Below are positions 1-8,393 of a stretch of 64,000 nucleotides of DNA, one piece after another. The translations under genes and the position numbers were made by a program. The stretch lies in contig NZ_ML771899.1 of assembly GCF_009733535.1 (NCBI RefSeq), positions 248,001-312,000 of the forward strand, written 5' to 3'. Origin of the DNA: Sphingobacterium endophyticum. Lineage in GTDB: Bacteria; Bacteroidota; Bacteroidia; Sphingobacteriales; Sphingobacteriaceae. The notes under the pieces were generated by a model that was not told the origin of the DNA, did not search any database, and was given only the letters and a program-made list of their open reading frames with translations. The first letter of the stretch is position 1; the number at the start of each line of letters is the position of its first letter.

Positions 1-1
1 T

Positions 2-286
2 CAATTAGGTTCAGTATGGAATACCATGCCTGCCCATACCCATGACCGCAGAATGGAAGTCTATTTTTATTTTGATCTCCCTGAGGGGCAATCCGTTTCT
101 CATTTCATGGGTCCCGTAAATGAAACCCGCCATATTTGGATGCAAAATGAACAGGCTGTAATTTCTCCACCTTGGTCTATCCATGCTGGGGCAGGCACAA
201 GCAATTATACCTTCATATGGGGAATGGCAGGTGAAAATATGGACTATGACGATATGGACAAAAGTCCAATAACTGAACTTAGATAA
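2..286 (+). CDS. kduI: 5-dehydro-4-deoxy-D-glucuronate isomerase, C-terminal part
   Basis: This is the last 94 residues of KduI; the start lies outside the window. KduI isomerises 5-keto-4-deoxyuronate, released from unsaturated uronic-acid oligosaccharides, to 3-deoxy-D-glycero-2,5-hexodiulosonate in the cytoplasm. The metal-site signature is visible: [12 protein letters not shown] supplies two histidines and a glutamate, and WSIHAG supplies the third histidine, as known for the KduI cupin family. The next gene starts 1 bp after the stop, and KduD, the next enzyme of the pathway, lies 1.1 kb downstream on the same strand, so these genes are very probably one operon. Identification is secure despite truncation. 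Confidence 0.95.
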   Translation, partial: QLGSVWNTMPAHTHDRRMEVYFYFDLPEGQSVSHFMGPVNETRHIWMQNEQAVISPPWSIHAGAGTSNYTFIWGMAGENMDYDDMDKSPITELR

Positions 287-287
287 T

Positions 288-1403
288 ATGAAAAAGATTT
301 GGCTAACCATACTGACCATAACTGTTGCTGCACATGGATATGCTCAGAAATTTATTCAAATAAGCAATCCTACGGCCCATAATAGAAATGAATTGGTTTC
401 TATTCCTTATGATAAGTTTACGTCCCATTTTCTGATGGATAGTACTTTTACTATTAAAGATGAAAAAGGCAATGTCCTCCCCCATCAGTTGGAGAAATTG
501 GGCACTGTACATCCGGTCAATGTACTTGTTTTAGTCAATATTGGACCTAAATCTAAACTCAAGCTTTCAGTAGATCAAACGGCAAGCCCAGCTGCTGAAC
601 CCAAAACGTTTGCCCGATATGTCCCAGAAAGGTTCGATGATTTCGCATGGGAAAACGATGTCCTTGCTTTCAGAATGTACGGTAAGGCCCTGGAAGGAAG
701 ACCTGATGATGCCCAAGGAATGGATGTATGGGCAAAAAGAACGGATAAATTAGTCATTGACAAGTGGTATAAAACAGAAGATTACCATAAAGATCACGGT
801 GAAGGCTTGGATTACTATTCGGTAGGGCAGACCCTGGGAGCTGGAGATATAGGTCTGTTTATCAATGACTCATTGATGTATACTAAACATTATCGTAGGT
901 ATAAAGTCTTAGATAACGGACCATTAAGAACGACTTTTCAGTTAGAATTTGATCCTGAAAATGTGGATGGGCAACATATAATCTTTAGTAAAAGATTCAG
1001 TTTGGACGCAGGGAGCAACTTTAATAAAATCACGCTAAAATTTGAAAATCAAAACAAGGGTGAAACACCAATCGCAATTGGCATTGTAAAAAGAAAAGAA
1101 GAAGGCCCATTACTGACATTTGCCAAGAATCCTATGTCATTGACTTATTGGGAACCGGAGATCAATAACAGCGGTAAAATAGGAGTGGCACTAATAGTTC
1201 CGGAAAAAGGGGTGAAATATAGCAATGCCAGCCCAGAACAAGCCCTAATGATCTCAAAAGTCAAAAATAAAAAAGACTTCATATATTTTAACGGTGCTGC
1301 TTGGAATAAAGCTGGGAAAATAACGAATGAGAATGAATGGAATAAAGCAGTTGAAATCTATAAGGAGAATTTAAAGCATCCACTAAAAACAGAATTAAAA
1401 TAA
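288..1403 (+). CDS. Secreted DUF4861 family protein
   Basis: A 371-residue protein with an N-terminal signal peptide (hydrophobic stretch ending near HGYAQ) followed by a single large domain that I recognise as DUF4861. Family members occur in Bacteroidota loci for pectin and other uronate polymers and probably act on a carbohydrate in the periplasm; the reaction is not known to me. The start ATG lies 1 bp after the kduI stop, and kduD follows after 6 bp, so it is embedded in a uronate-catabolism operon. A role in processing the unsaturated oligosaccharide is inference from this context. Confidence 0.8.
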   Translation: MKKIWLTILTITVAAHGYAQKFIQISNPTAHNRNELVSIPYDKFTSHFLMDSTFTIKDEKGNVLPHQLEKLGTVHPVNVLVLVNIGPKSKLKLSVDQTASPAAEPKTFARYVPERFDDFAWENDVLAFRMYGKALEGRPDDAQGMDVWAKRTDKLVIDKWYKTEDYHKDHGEGLDYYSVGQTLGAGDIGLFINDSLMYTKHYRRYKVLDNGPLRTTFQLEFDPENVDGQHIIFSKRFSLDAGSNFNKITLKFENQNKGETPIAIGIVKRKEEGPLLTFAKNPMSLTYWEPEINNSGKIGVALIVPEKGVKYSNASPEQALMISKVKNKKDFIYFNGAAWNKAGKITNENEWNKAVEIYKENLKHPLKTELK

Positions 1404-1409
1404 AATAGC

Positions 1410-2180
1410 ATGTCAATTTTAAGTTCATTTGATTTAACGGGAAAACTGGCCTTGGTGACAGGCTGCAAACGAGGAATAGGTAGAGCTATGGCCGAAGGCT
1501 TAGCAGAAGCAGGAGCAGACATAATCGGAGTTTCTGCAAATCTAGAATTAGAGGCATCAGAAATAGAAAAATCTGTTAAAGCCTTTGGTAGGAATTTTTA
1601 TGCTTATCAGTGTGATTTTTCAAAAAGGCAAGATCTTTATTCATTTATTGAAAAGCTGAAGGGTTCGCATCCTACAATCGATATTCTCTTCAATAATGCT
1701 GGCAATATTCTAAGGAAGCCGGCAATAGAACATCCCGATGAATATTGGGACCGGATAATTGAAATAAATCAAAATGCCCAATTTATCCTGACAAGGGAAA
1801 TTGGAAAAGAGATGGTTGCACGTGGATCTGGCAAAATTATATTCACCGCTTCACTCCTATCATTTCAGGGAGGAGTGAATGTGCCGGGATATGCTGCCTC
1901 TAAAGGTGCTGTAGCATCGCTCACAAAAGCTTTTGCAAATGAATGGGCAAGCAAAGGTGTCAACGTAAACGCTATTGCTCCTGGTTATATTGCTACTGAT
2001 AATACCGAGGCTTTAAGGAATGATGCCGGTCGTTCAGCCTCTATCCTTGATCGTATACCGGCTGGAAGGTGGGGTGAAGCAGAGGATTTTAAAGGTCCGG
2101 CGGTGTTTCTTGCCTCTGAAGCCTCCAATTATGTCCATGGAACCATCCTGACAGTCGATGGTGGCTGGATGGGCAGATAA
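1410..2180 (+). CDS. kduD: 2-dehydro-3-deoxy-D-gluconate 5-dehydrogenase (SDR family)
   Basis: A 256-residue classical short-chain dehydrogenase. It shows the nucleotide-binding motif TGCKRGIG near residue 18, the NNAG motif near residue 95, an active-site serine in TASLLSFQ and the catalytic YAASK tetrad element near residue 158. KduD reduces 3-deoxy-2,5-hexodiulosonate to 2-keto-3-deoxygluconate with NAD(P)H, directly after KduI. Length and the long GAGADIIGVS dinucleotide-binding strand fit KduD. It ends the kduI-DUF4861-kduD plus-strand operon and is followed by a strong terminator. A different SDR substrate is possible, but the neighbour kduI makes KduD the best call. Confidence 0.92.
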   Translation: MSILSSFDLTGKLALVTGCKRGIGRAMAEGLAEAGADIIGVSANLELEASEIEKSVKAFGRNFYAYQCDFSKRQDLYSFIEKLKGSHPTIDILFNNAGNILRKPAIEHPDEYWDRIIEINQNAQFILTREIGKEMVARGSGKIIFTASLLSFQGGVNVPGYAASKGAVASLTKAFANEWASKGVNVNAIAPGYIATDNTEALRNDAGRSASILDRIPAGRWGEAEDFKGPAVFLASEASNYVHGTILTVDGGWMGR

Positions 2181-2219
2181 AAAATAAGGGGCTATCCAAT
2201 GGATAACCCCTTATTTTTT
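2181..2219. terminator. Bidirectional rho-independent terminator
   Basis: The stem AAATAAGGGG-c-TATCC pairs with GGATA-a-CCCCTTATTT around an AAT loop, with A-rich and T-rich flanks on either side. It sits between the convergent kduD and GH88 genes and would stop transcription from both. Confidence 0.9.
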
Positions 2220-2235
2220 ATCATAACTATCAACT

Positions 2236-3477
2236 TTATTTTAATTCCTTGAGCCTAGTTAAAGCCTCTAGGTAATAATAATCTGCGTAGGTAAGTGGTA
2301 CATCTACTTCCGAATTATGTGGTAAACTTCCTACACTGTGCCTTAATAGAAAACCACCATTCGTTTTGTAGTCAGCAAAGTATTCAGGGCTAGATAAAGT
2401 CTTTAGGCTTTCTTTTGCAAAATCCAAGAATGCCTTTTTATCCTTTCCTTTAGAAAATGTAGAAAGTTCTACCAAGGCTGATGCAACAATTGCCGCTGCA
2501 GAAGCATCCCTCGGTATAGGAGAGATATTCCTTCCTGTAAAATCCACATCTGATTTAAATCCTTCCTGATGGGCATTAAAGTCCCAATTTGGGATTTTAT
2601 CCGATGGAAGTTTTGGATGATTCATGTAGAATCTCGCCGCCTGTTGAGCAGTTTTTAAGTATTCAGGGTCTTTGGTCTCCCTGAACATCATGGTAAATCC
2701 ATAGATTGCCCATGCCTGTCCACGTGCCCAAGTCGAGTTGTCAGCATAACCTTGATTTGTTTGATGATGTATAGCTTTTCCGGTTTCATCATAATCGACA
2801 ACATGGTAGGTACTGTAATCTGGGCGGAAATGATTTTTCATCGTTTGGTCGGCATGACTGATCGCTACTTTTTTATATTTCGGGTCGCCCGTTATATCTG
2901 AAGTATAACACAACATCTCCAAATTCATCATATTGTCGATAATGACAGGATATTTCCAAATGGTCTCATTGTCCCAAGCTTTCTTTTCGTTCCATGACTT
3001 GATTACTCCAACCTTTTCATCAAATCTTTTCAATGCTGTATTCGAAGAATGGATAATAATATCTTTATATTCCTTAACCTTCGCTGGATCTTTTAAGTAT
3101 TTAATTGCGTTTCCATACGAGCAATACATGACAAAACCTATATCATGATGTTGGTCTAGGTCTTTGGCTTTTTCTAGTTTTTCTGTCCATTTAACTGCTT
3201 CATCTTTAGTTTCTTCATTCGCGGTTTGAAGATATAAATACCATAATGAACCCGGGAAAAATCCTCCGGTCCAATCCCATTCGTCTGTACCTACAAGTTT
3301 GCCGTCTTTTGTAGTTCTTGGGAATTCGTTCAATACATCTGCTTGTTTAGCTAAGAAATTATATTGTTTGTCGGCTTTCTTGAAAATTTCAGGAATGAAA
3401 TCCTCTTGATGCGGTTTCATACTGATCATCAATACGGATGCCGCAGCAGCTAATAATGATGTGATTTTAATTCTCAT
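2236..3477 (-). CDS. Glycoside hydrolase family 88 unsaturated glucuronyl hydrolase
   Basis: A 413-residue protein with a signal peptide (first about 20 residues) and an alpha6/alpha6-barrel GH88 domain. Two aspartate-bearing motifs match the known catalytic pair of the family: VIIDNMMNLEML in the middle of the protein and GYADNSTWARGQAW further on. GH88 enzymes hydrate the 4,5-double bond of the terminal unsaturated uronic acid left by polysaccharide lyases and release it as 5-keto-4-deoxyuronate, the KduI substrate. It is the last gene of the minus-strand PUL operon, 11 bp after the DUF2264 gene. GH105 is a related alternative, but the overall match favours GH88. Confidence 0.9.
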   Translation of the reverse strand: MRIKITSLLAAAASVLMISMKPHQEDFIPEIFKKADKQYNFLAKQADVLNEFPRTTKDGKLVGTDEWDWTGGFFPGSLWYLYLQTANEETKDEAVKWTEKLEKAKDLDQHHDIGFVMYCSYGNAIKYLKDPAKVKEYKDIIIHSSNTALKRFDEKVGVIKSWNEKKAWDNETIWKYPVIIDNMMNLEMLCYTSDITGDPKYKKVAISHADQTMKNHFRPDYSTYHVVDYDETGKAIHHQTNQGYADNSTWARGQAWAIYGFTMMFRETKDPEYLKTAQQAARFYMNHPKLPSDKIPNWDFNAHQEGFKSDVDFTGRNISPIPRDASAAAIVASALVELSTFSKGKDKKAFLDFAKESLKTLSSPEYFADYKTNGGFLLRHSVGSLPHNSEVDVPLTYADYYYLEALTRLKELK

Positions 3478-3488
3478 ATCTGATGGTT

Positions 3489-4760
3489 CTAATAAGTTAC
3501 ATAATAATCTTTAGGGAATTTTTGTCCTGAAAAGGCTTTTTGAGAAGTCCAGGGCTCTGCTTTAGCAACCCAAAATTCATCATCCGCCGGCAATCCCAAT
3601 GCCAAAAAGGATAATGATGCTTCATACAAAGAGCCTGTATTGGTATAAGAGTCAGCAATGTTTCCTTGTTGTGGGGATGTTAAACCTAAAACTAACCAAC
3701 CGTACTTATCAAAAATATCATGGCTATATATCTTTTTGAGCATAGCGGTCATAGCTCCTCTAACTTGAGATGGCTTTAAGGTTGCCGGTAATTTTTTATC
3801 CAATGCAACTGCTGATAGAGGTTGAAATCCGCCATTTCTGTAGGTTGAACTTCTGCCGATTACAGGATAGTACCCTTCAGGTGAAATCATTCTTTCCAAA
3901 TGCTCAGCATACCTTTGCATCCTTTTATATGCACGGTCATACTTCTCTTGATATGCAGGAGAAACCTGGGCATTATGTTTCAATGTTTCTACTAACATGC
4001 AATGAATGACATATCCATTGTAGTAGTCATAGCTAAACCTAGCTCCATCACTATACCATCCATCGCCAACATACCAATCCTTATCAAATTTATCGATTGC
4101 ATGGTCAATTTTCTCTCTATCTGGCTCGACTCCAACACTCAGTAAAAATGTTTCTGTCATAGAGGCAAACAGTAGCCAATTGCTTTGATTGGGCGTAATC
4201 CATCGGATATGCTTAAACTCTTCAATAAGTTGCTTCTTAGTGTTTTCAGCAAGTGGCTCCCATAATGCTTTTGGTGCACGCAGTAGCCCTAAGGCCAAAT
4301 GTGCAGCATCTACCAAAGTCTGTGTGGACTTGTCTCTCCATGCAAAATAATCCGGAGAGCTGGGGTCGACTCCATGCTGAATACCCAGTAAAGCTTGTTG
4401 TAAAAACTTACTTCTTATTTTGCTTTCATTGCTATTGTCTGAAGGTAATGCAAGCCAAGGGGCAATACCAGCAATTAAACGTCCGAAAGCTTCCAAATAC
4501 CCAACCTTTGGATTTCTGCTATCAAACGATTCTGAAGCAATCATCGGCATATTTTTCTGAAAAGTACCTTTGCTAATGTTTTCAAGAATTGGCGTAGCCA
4601 TTTTGCTGATCACTGAAACCCAATATGCTCTATCGTTTGATGTGTCATATTCAGGAATGCTACTTTGCGCTTTTTTTTCAGAAGCATCAAGGTTGGTATT
4701 TGCAAGGGTAAATCCCCCAAAAAGTAAGCCCGCTTTTTGAATCCATGTTCTCCGTTTCAT
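3489..4760 (-). CDS. DUF2264 family secreted protein
   Basis: A 423-residue protein that I recognise as DUF2264 from its helical repeat region (AFGRLIAGIAPWLAL; NQSNWLLFASMTETFLL; GDGWYSDGARFSYDYYNGY). The N-terminus (RRTWIQKAGLLFGGF) resembles a Tat-type or lipoprotein-less export signal. DUF2264 proteins have an alpha/alpha-toroid-like composition and occur beside lyases and unsaturated uronyl hydrolases, so a sugar-processing role is likely, but I do not know the reaction. It sits 4 bp after the lyase gene and 11 bp before GH88, within one operon. It should be regarded as an uncharacterised component of this uronate PUL. Confidence 0.85.
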   Translation of the reverse strand: MKRRTWIQKAGLLFGGFTLANTNLDASEKKAQSSIPEYDTSNDRAYWVSVISKMATPILENISKGTFQKNMPMIASESFDSRNPKVGYLEAFGRLIAGIAPWLALPSDNSNESKIRSKFLQQALLGIQHGVDPSSPDYFAWRDKSTQTLVDAAHLALGLLRAPKALWEPLAENTKKQLIEEFKHIRWITPNQSNWLLFASMTETFLLSVGVEPDREKIDHAIDKFDKDWYVGDGWYSDGARFSYDYYNGYVIHCMLVETLKHNAQVSPAYQEKYDRAYKRMQRYAEHLERMISPEGYYPVIGRSSTYRNGGFQPLSAVALDKKLPATLKPSQVRGAMTAMLKKIYSHDIFDKYGWLVLGLTSPQQGNIADSYTNTGSLYEASLSFLALGLPADDEFWVAKAEPWTSQKAFSGQKFPKDYYVTY

Positions 4761-4764
4761 AATT

Positions 4765-6681
4765 TTAGTTTATAATAAATTTATAACTTCCTTTCGAATT
4801 TAACTTTTTTGCCTTCAGAGATAGTCTATAAATTCTTGGTCCCCAAACATTACTTAGTCTCGGGTCATCTTGCTCGATAGTTTCCTGTGTGGCCTCAAAT
4901 AACTTAGGGTCAAATTTTAAAGAGGAGTTGCCATTATTCAAAATCACTTTACCGTATTCAATTTTTGGTTCTGAAGCCAATAAAAAATGAATGATGTTCT
5001 CTTTTATAGGGTTTGAGATATCAAATTCATCTGTGATAATAAGTTCGTTGTTATTGATTTTATACTTCCTAATCCATGACTTAATATTAGCTTCCTCAGG
5101 ATAAGCACCTGCAATGTCTAATTTGAACTCGTTGGTCTTGGCATCGAAAGAAGCATTTTTTGATTTGTACTTTGCACCGAATGGTTGTTCAGAACCATTT
5201 ATTTGTGGTAAATTATGGTAACCACTCTGCATCGTCCAAATATCATAGCGCTCTTTACTGAATGTTTTCTTGTTATAAGTTCCTACTCCGGCATCAATAA
5301 ACATGGGTTGTTTGTCCTTATAAAGGATAAAAGTCCCTATATCGTTATGGTTGTGACTTTCATTATTAAATCCCCCCTTGGCAGCAAAAAATAAGTCCTT
5401 ATTTCGAATATATAAAAACTCAGTCTCAGGATACCATTTATAAGGGTTGTTTGGTAAGTTTGCTGTTTCATTTTGTATAGATTCTACAGTTCTCAAATCC
5501 TCCAAACTTCTGAAGGCATCTCTGGTTATTGATATTTTATTAGCTCTATTTGCCAATAAATATTTGGCAAACTGTTTCATCTCAAGGCTTCCTACAGCCT
5601 CACCGTACCTATAAATCAGTAACGGGTCGCCACCCCCTTTGGCAGAAGCATCTGCAAAATTAACCACCCAAGAATCACCTCCGATATAAGATTGAGAAAT
5701 ATATTCCCCCATGTCCTTGATGACTTTCTGCTCAAATAAATTAACTTTATTGCTGGTAGATAAGGACAGTAATTCAAGATAATCGTATAATTTTCCTGCG
5801 GCATGGCCCCAATAGGATGGGCCTTCCTCACATGCACCATCGATCTTCACGTAGTTGACGAATTTATCAACTGACCTCATGGTTTTATAAATACCTTCAA
5901 CTTTTAGATTCTCATCGTCTTCAACCAATAATAAACAGGTCAGGACATTGAAATTACACCAGGGATTCCAGTTGTTCACCATTTTATTTTCCTTAAGTTC
6001 GAGTGCTTGCCACCACATATCATTTCTATTCAGGTATGGCTCAACTATTCTAGAATAAATGTTGCTTTTCAACCTGCTGCTGATTTCAGGATTGACCTTA
6101 TCCATGTCCTCCTTTAGGAAATAGTGAATCCAAGACAACAATGAACCCATGTCACCCGCCATCAGGTCTACTACATGAACACCTGCTTGTGCCAAAGTTC
6201 TTTTGGAGGGTTGGAACGCCGGAACATGAGCAGATAATGACCATGTACTCATTTCTGTAAAATACCAAACCCCATTTATGATCTGATCCAAGAACCTGCC
6301 TTTTCCTTCTGCCAATTCTGCAAAAAATAAATTGCTGAGCGCAGTGGCATTCTCATTCATCGGCTTCTCCATGATGACCCTAGAACCATCTCGCTCATAA
6401 GCTAAGTAATCGGTAGCTTTTACAACTTGCCATTGATAGGTCAATGCCTGTTCACCCTTTTCAATAATATTGGAAAGTACAGGTCCGGTCAATTTTTTCC
6501 AGCCTTCACGATCGGAATAGGAAGGATAGGGAACCCATTGTGCGGTTTTCAATAAACTGTTTTTTAGGTCTTCTTGACTGAAATTTTTACACAATAAATC
6601 CAAAGAATTATCAGTTTTTCCGCTTGAAAAAGCAGAAAAACTGATAAAGAAAACAAGTGTGTAGCTGATAAGATTTTTCAT
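4765..6681 (-). CDS. Heparinase II/III-like polysaccharide lyase
   Basis: A 638-residue secreted protein (signal peptide in the first 20 residues). The N-terminal two-thirds is an alpha/alpha toroid (EEGPSYWGHAAGKLYDY; NNWNPWCNFNVL) and the C-terminal third is a beta-sheet heparinase II/III domain containing NNESHNHNDIGTFILY, the conserved His-rich motif of that fold. Such lyases cleave uronic-acid glycosides by beta-elimination and leave a 4,5-unsaturated end, which the downstream GH88 can process. The exact PL family and the polymer (hyaluronan, heparan, alginate-like or an exopolysaccharide) cannot be told by eye. It lies 1 bp after susD and 4 bp before the DUF2264 gene. Confidence 0.88.
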   Translation of the reverse strand: MKNLISYTLVFFISFSAFSSGKTDNSLDLLCKNFSQEDLKNSLLKTAQWVPYPSYSDREGWKKLTGPVLSNIIEKGEQALTYQWQVVKATDYLAYERDGSRVIMEKPMNENATALSNLFFAELAEGKGRFLDQIINGVWYFTEMSTWSLSAHVPAFQPSKRTLAQAGVHVVDLMAGDMGSLLSWIHYFLKEDMDKVNPEISSRLKSNIYSRIVEPYLNRNDMWWQALELKENKMVNNWNPWCNFNVLTCLLLVEDDENLKVEGIYKTMRSVDKFVNYVKIDGACEEGPSYWGHAAGKLYDYLELLSLSTSNKVNLFEQKVIKDMGEYISQSYIGGDSWVVNFADASAKGGGDPLLIYRYGEAVGSLEMKQFAKYLLANRANKISITRDAFRSLEDLRTVESIQNETANLPNNPYKWYPETEFLYIRNKDLFFAAKGGFNNESHNHNDIGTFILYKDKQPMFIDAGVGTYNKKTFSKERYDIWTMQSGYHNLPQINGSEQPFGAKYKSKNASFDAKTNEFKLDIAGAYPEEANIKSWIRKYKINNNELIITDEFDISNPIKENIIHFLLASEPKIEYGKVILNNGNSSLKFDPKLFEATQETIEQDDPRLSNVWGPRIYRLSLKAKKLNSKGSYKFIIN

Positions 6682-6682
6682 G

Positions 6683-8383
6683 TTACCATCCTTGATTTTG
6701 TACTAAATTTGGGTTCATTTCTATTTCAGCACCGGGTATTGGCCAAATGACATGTCTCGTTTGGTAGCCACGAGTTAACAGGTTGTCACCAACAATACTC
6801 TTCTCAATGAAATTATTGGAAACTTCGGTAAGCTGATTCCATCTTTTCAGGTCAAAATAACGATGGCCTTCTGCTGCCAGCTCGACTTTCCTTTCATGGG
6901 AAATCCGTTTTTGCATCTCCAGCTTGCTTGATACTGCTAAAAATGCCGATCCGGAGTTAAGACCTGGCATAGAAGAACGAGTTCTAACTTTATTAAGTTC
7001 TACAATTGCTTTGCCCAGATCTCCGCTTTCATTGTATGCCTCTGCTAACATCAAGAATACATCCGCTAACCGGATAATCGGGAAGTTGATAGGTGTATGT
7101 GCACGATCTGTAATTGCTCCTTTAAGATTGCCTTCTGGTACAAATTTTCTCCACATATAAGTCAGCCAGCCGCGGTTGTTTCTAATTTGCCCAAAGTTCT
7201 CATTGACGCCAGTTGCCAAAACTAATTTCATGTTCCTTTCTTGGTTTGCATTCCAACCTAAATAGTCAGAATAAGGAACAATTAACGACTGGTTCATTCT
7301 AGGATCTCGGTTTGCATAGATGCTTCTGATCTTGGCCGTATCAGGTAGATGAGTAAAAGCGCCATTGGTATGCGTAGCCATCATTGCCTCTCTTTTAACA
7401 GCGTTGTCGGCATTATAATTAGCATAATGGTCATCCCAATTAAATGGTGAGCCATCCTTGTTCTCATAGCTGTCTGCAAACCTTGTACTTGGCATCACGT
7501 TGTTCCAGCAGCTTCCAAATGTTGATCTTGACCCCATGTAAAAGGCCATCGGCATACCGTAAGGAAAACCAGTCCCACCCATGTTCTGTATTGAAAAAAT
7601 AGCCTCAGCGCTGTTATCTCCCTCCATTTGGAACAGTGAGCTGTAATCAGAACTTAAAGAATAATTATATGGAAAAGTTTTGTTGTACACTACATCCTCA
7701 AAATCTTTGATCGCATTTGTCCAATTTTTTTGATAAAGATAGACTTTCCCTCTTAAAGCCACTGCAGCACCTTTTGTTACCCTGCCTGTATATTTGTCGT
7801 CATATTTAACAGGCAAATTTTCAATTGCAAAAGTCAAATCGTCAATGATAAACTTTTGTACATCAGCTAAGGAAGATTTAGGGTTTTTCAAGTCTGCAAA
7901 ATCTTTATTTAGATCAACTGACTCGTCATAAATCGGTAATCCTCCAAATAGATTGCTCAATTGAAAATACATCAAGCCACGCAAAAATTTAGCTTCAGAA
8001 ATCATGATTTTTTTCCTTTCTGCATCGATTTCCATTTTCTGGATATTTCCTATGGCATGGTTAGCACGTTGGATCAAATCATATCCACTTTTCCATCTAC
8101 TGGTAACTGTTCCGGTTCTGTCTGTGAAAGTTCCTGCAATGATATCGCCGAAGCCAACATCATAACCAATTCCAACATCTGTTAAATCATCATATGCAAA
8201 CTGGATCCCGAAAGTCCCTTCTTTCTTAAGGTCATTGTAGATACCAAGAACGCCTGCCAAAGCCTGATCCTCAGTCTGCCAAAATGTGTTCCCACTAACT
8301 TGGTTGTATGGAACGGTATCCAGCTTGTAACATGAACTCAATGCCAAACAAGCTGAAATATATAATAATGTTATCTTTTTCAT
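6683..8383 (-). CDS. susD-like: SusD/RagB outer-membrane glycan-binding lipoprotein
   Basis: A 566-residue lipoprotein with lipobox LALSSC near residue 18. The TPR-rich SusD fold is evident (AKFLRGLMYFQLSNLFGGLP; AEAYNESGDLGKAIVELNKV; RKVELAAEGHRYFDLKRW near the C-terminus). SusD proteins cap the SusC transporter at the cell surface and capture oligosaccharides. It follows the susC gene by 10 bp, so the pair is one transport complex, and the lyase gene follows after 1 bp. Product specificity is set by the local enzymes, which point to a uronate-containing glycan. Confidence 0.97.
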   Translation of the reverse strand: MKKITLLYISACLALSSCYKLDTVPYNQVSGNTFWQTEDQALAGVLGIYNDLKKEGTFGIQFAYDDLTDVGIGYDVGFGDIIAGTFTDRTGTVTSRWKSGYDLIQRANHAIGNIQKMEIDAERKKIMISEAKFLRGLMYFQLSNLFGGLPIYDESVDLNKDFADLKNPKSSLADVQKFIIDDLTFAIENLPVKYDDKYTGRVTKGAAVALRGKVYLYQKNWTNAIKDFEDVVYNKTFPYNYSLSSDYSSLFQMEGDNSAEAIFSIQNMGGTGFPYGMPMAFYMGSRSTFGSCWNNVMPSTRFADSYENKDGSPFNWDDHYANYNADNAVKREAMMATHTNGAFTHLPDTAKIRSIYANRDPRMNQSLIVPYSDYLGWNANQERNMKLVLATGVNENFGQIRNNRGWLTYMWRKFVPEGNLKGAITDRAHTPINFPIIRLADVFLMLAEAYNESGDLGKAIVELNKVRTRSSMPGLNSGSAFLAVSSKLEMQKRISHERKVELAAEGHRYFDLKRWNQLTEVSNNFIEKSIVGDNLLTRGYQTRHVIWPIPGAEIEMNPNLVQNQGW

Positions 8384-8393
8384 TTTTAATCTT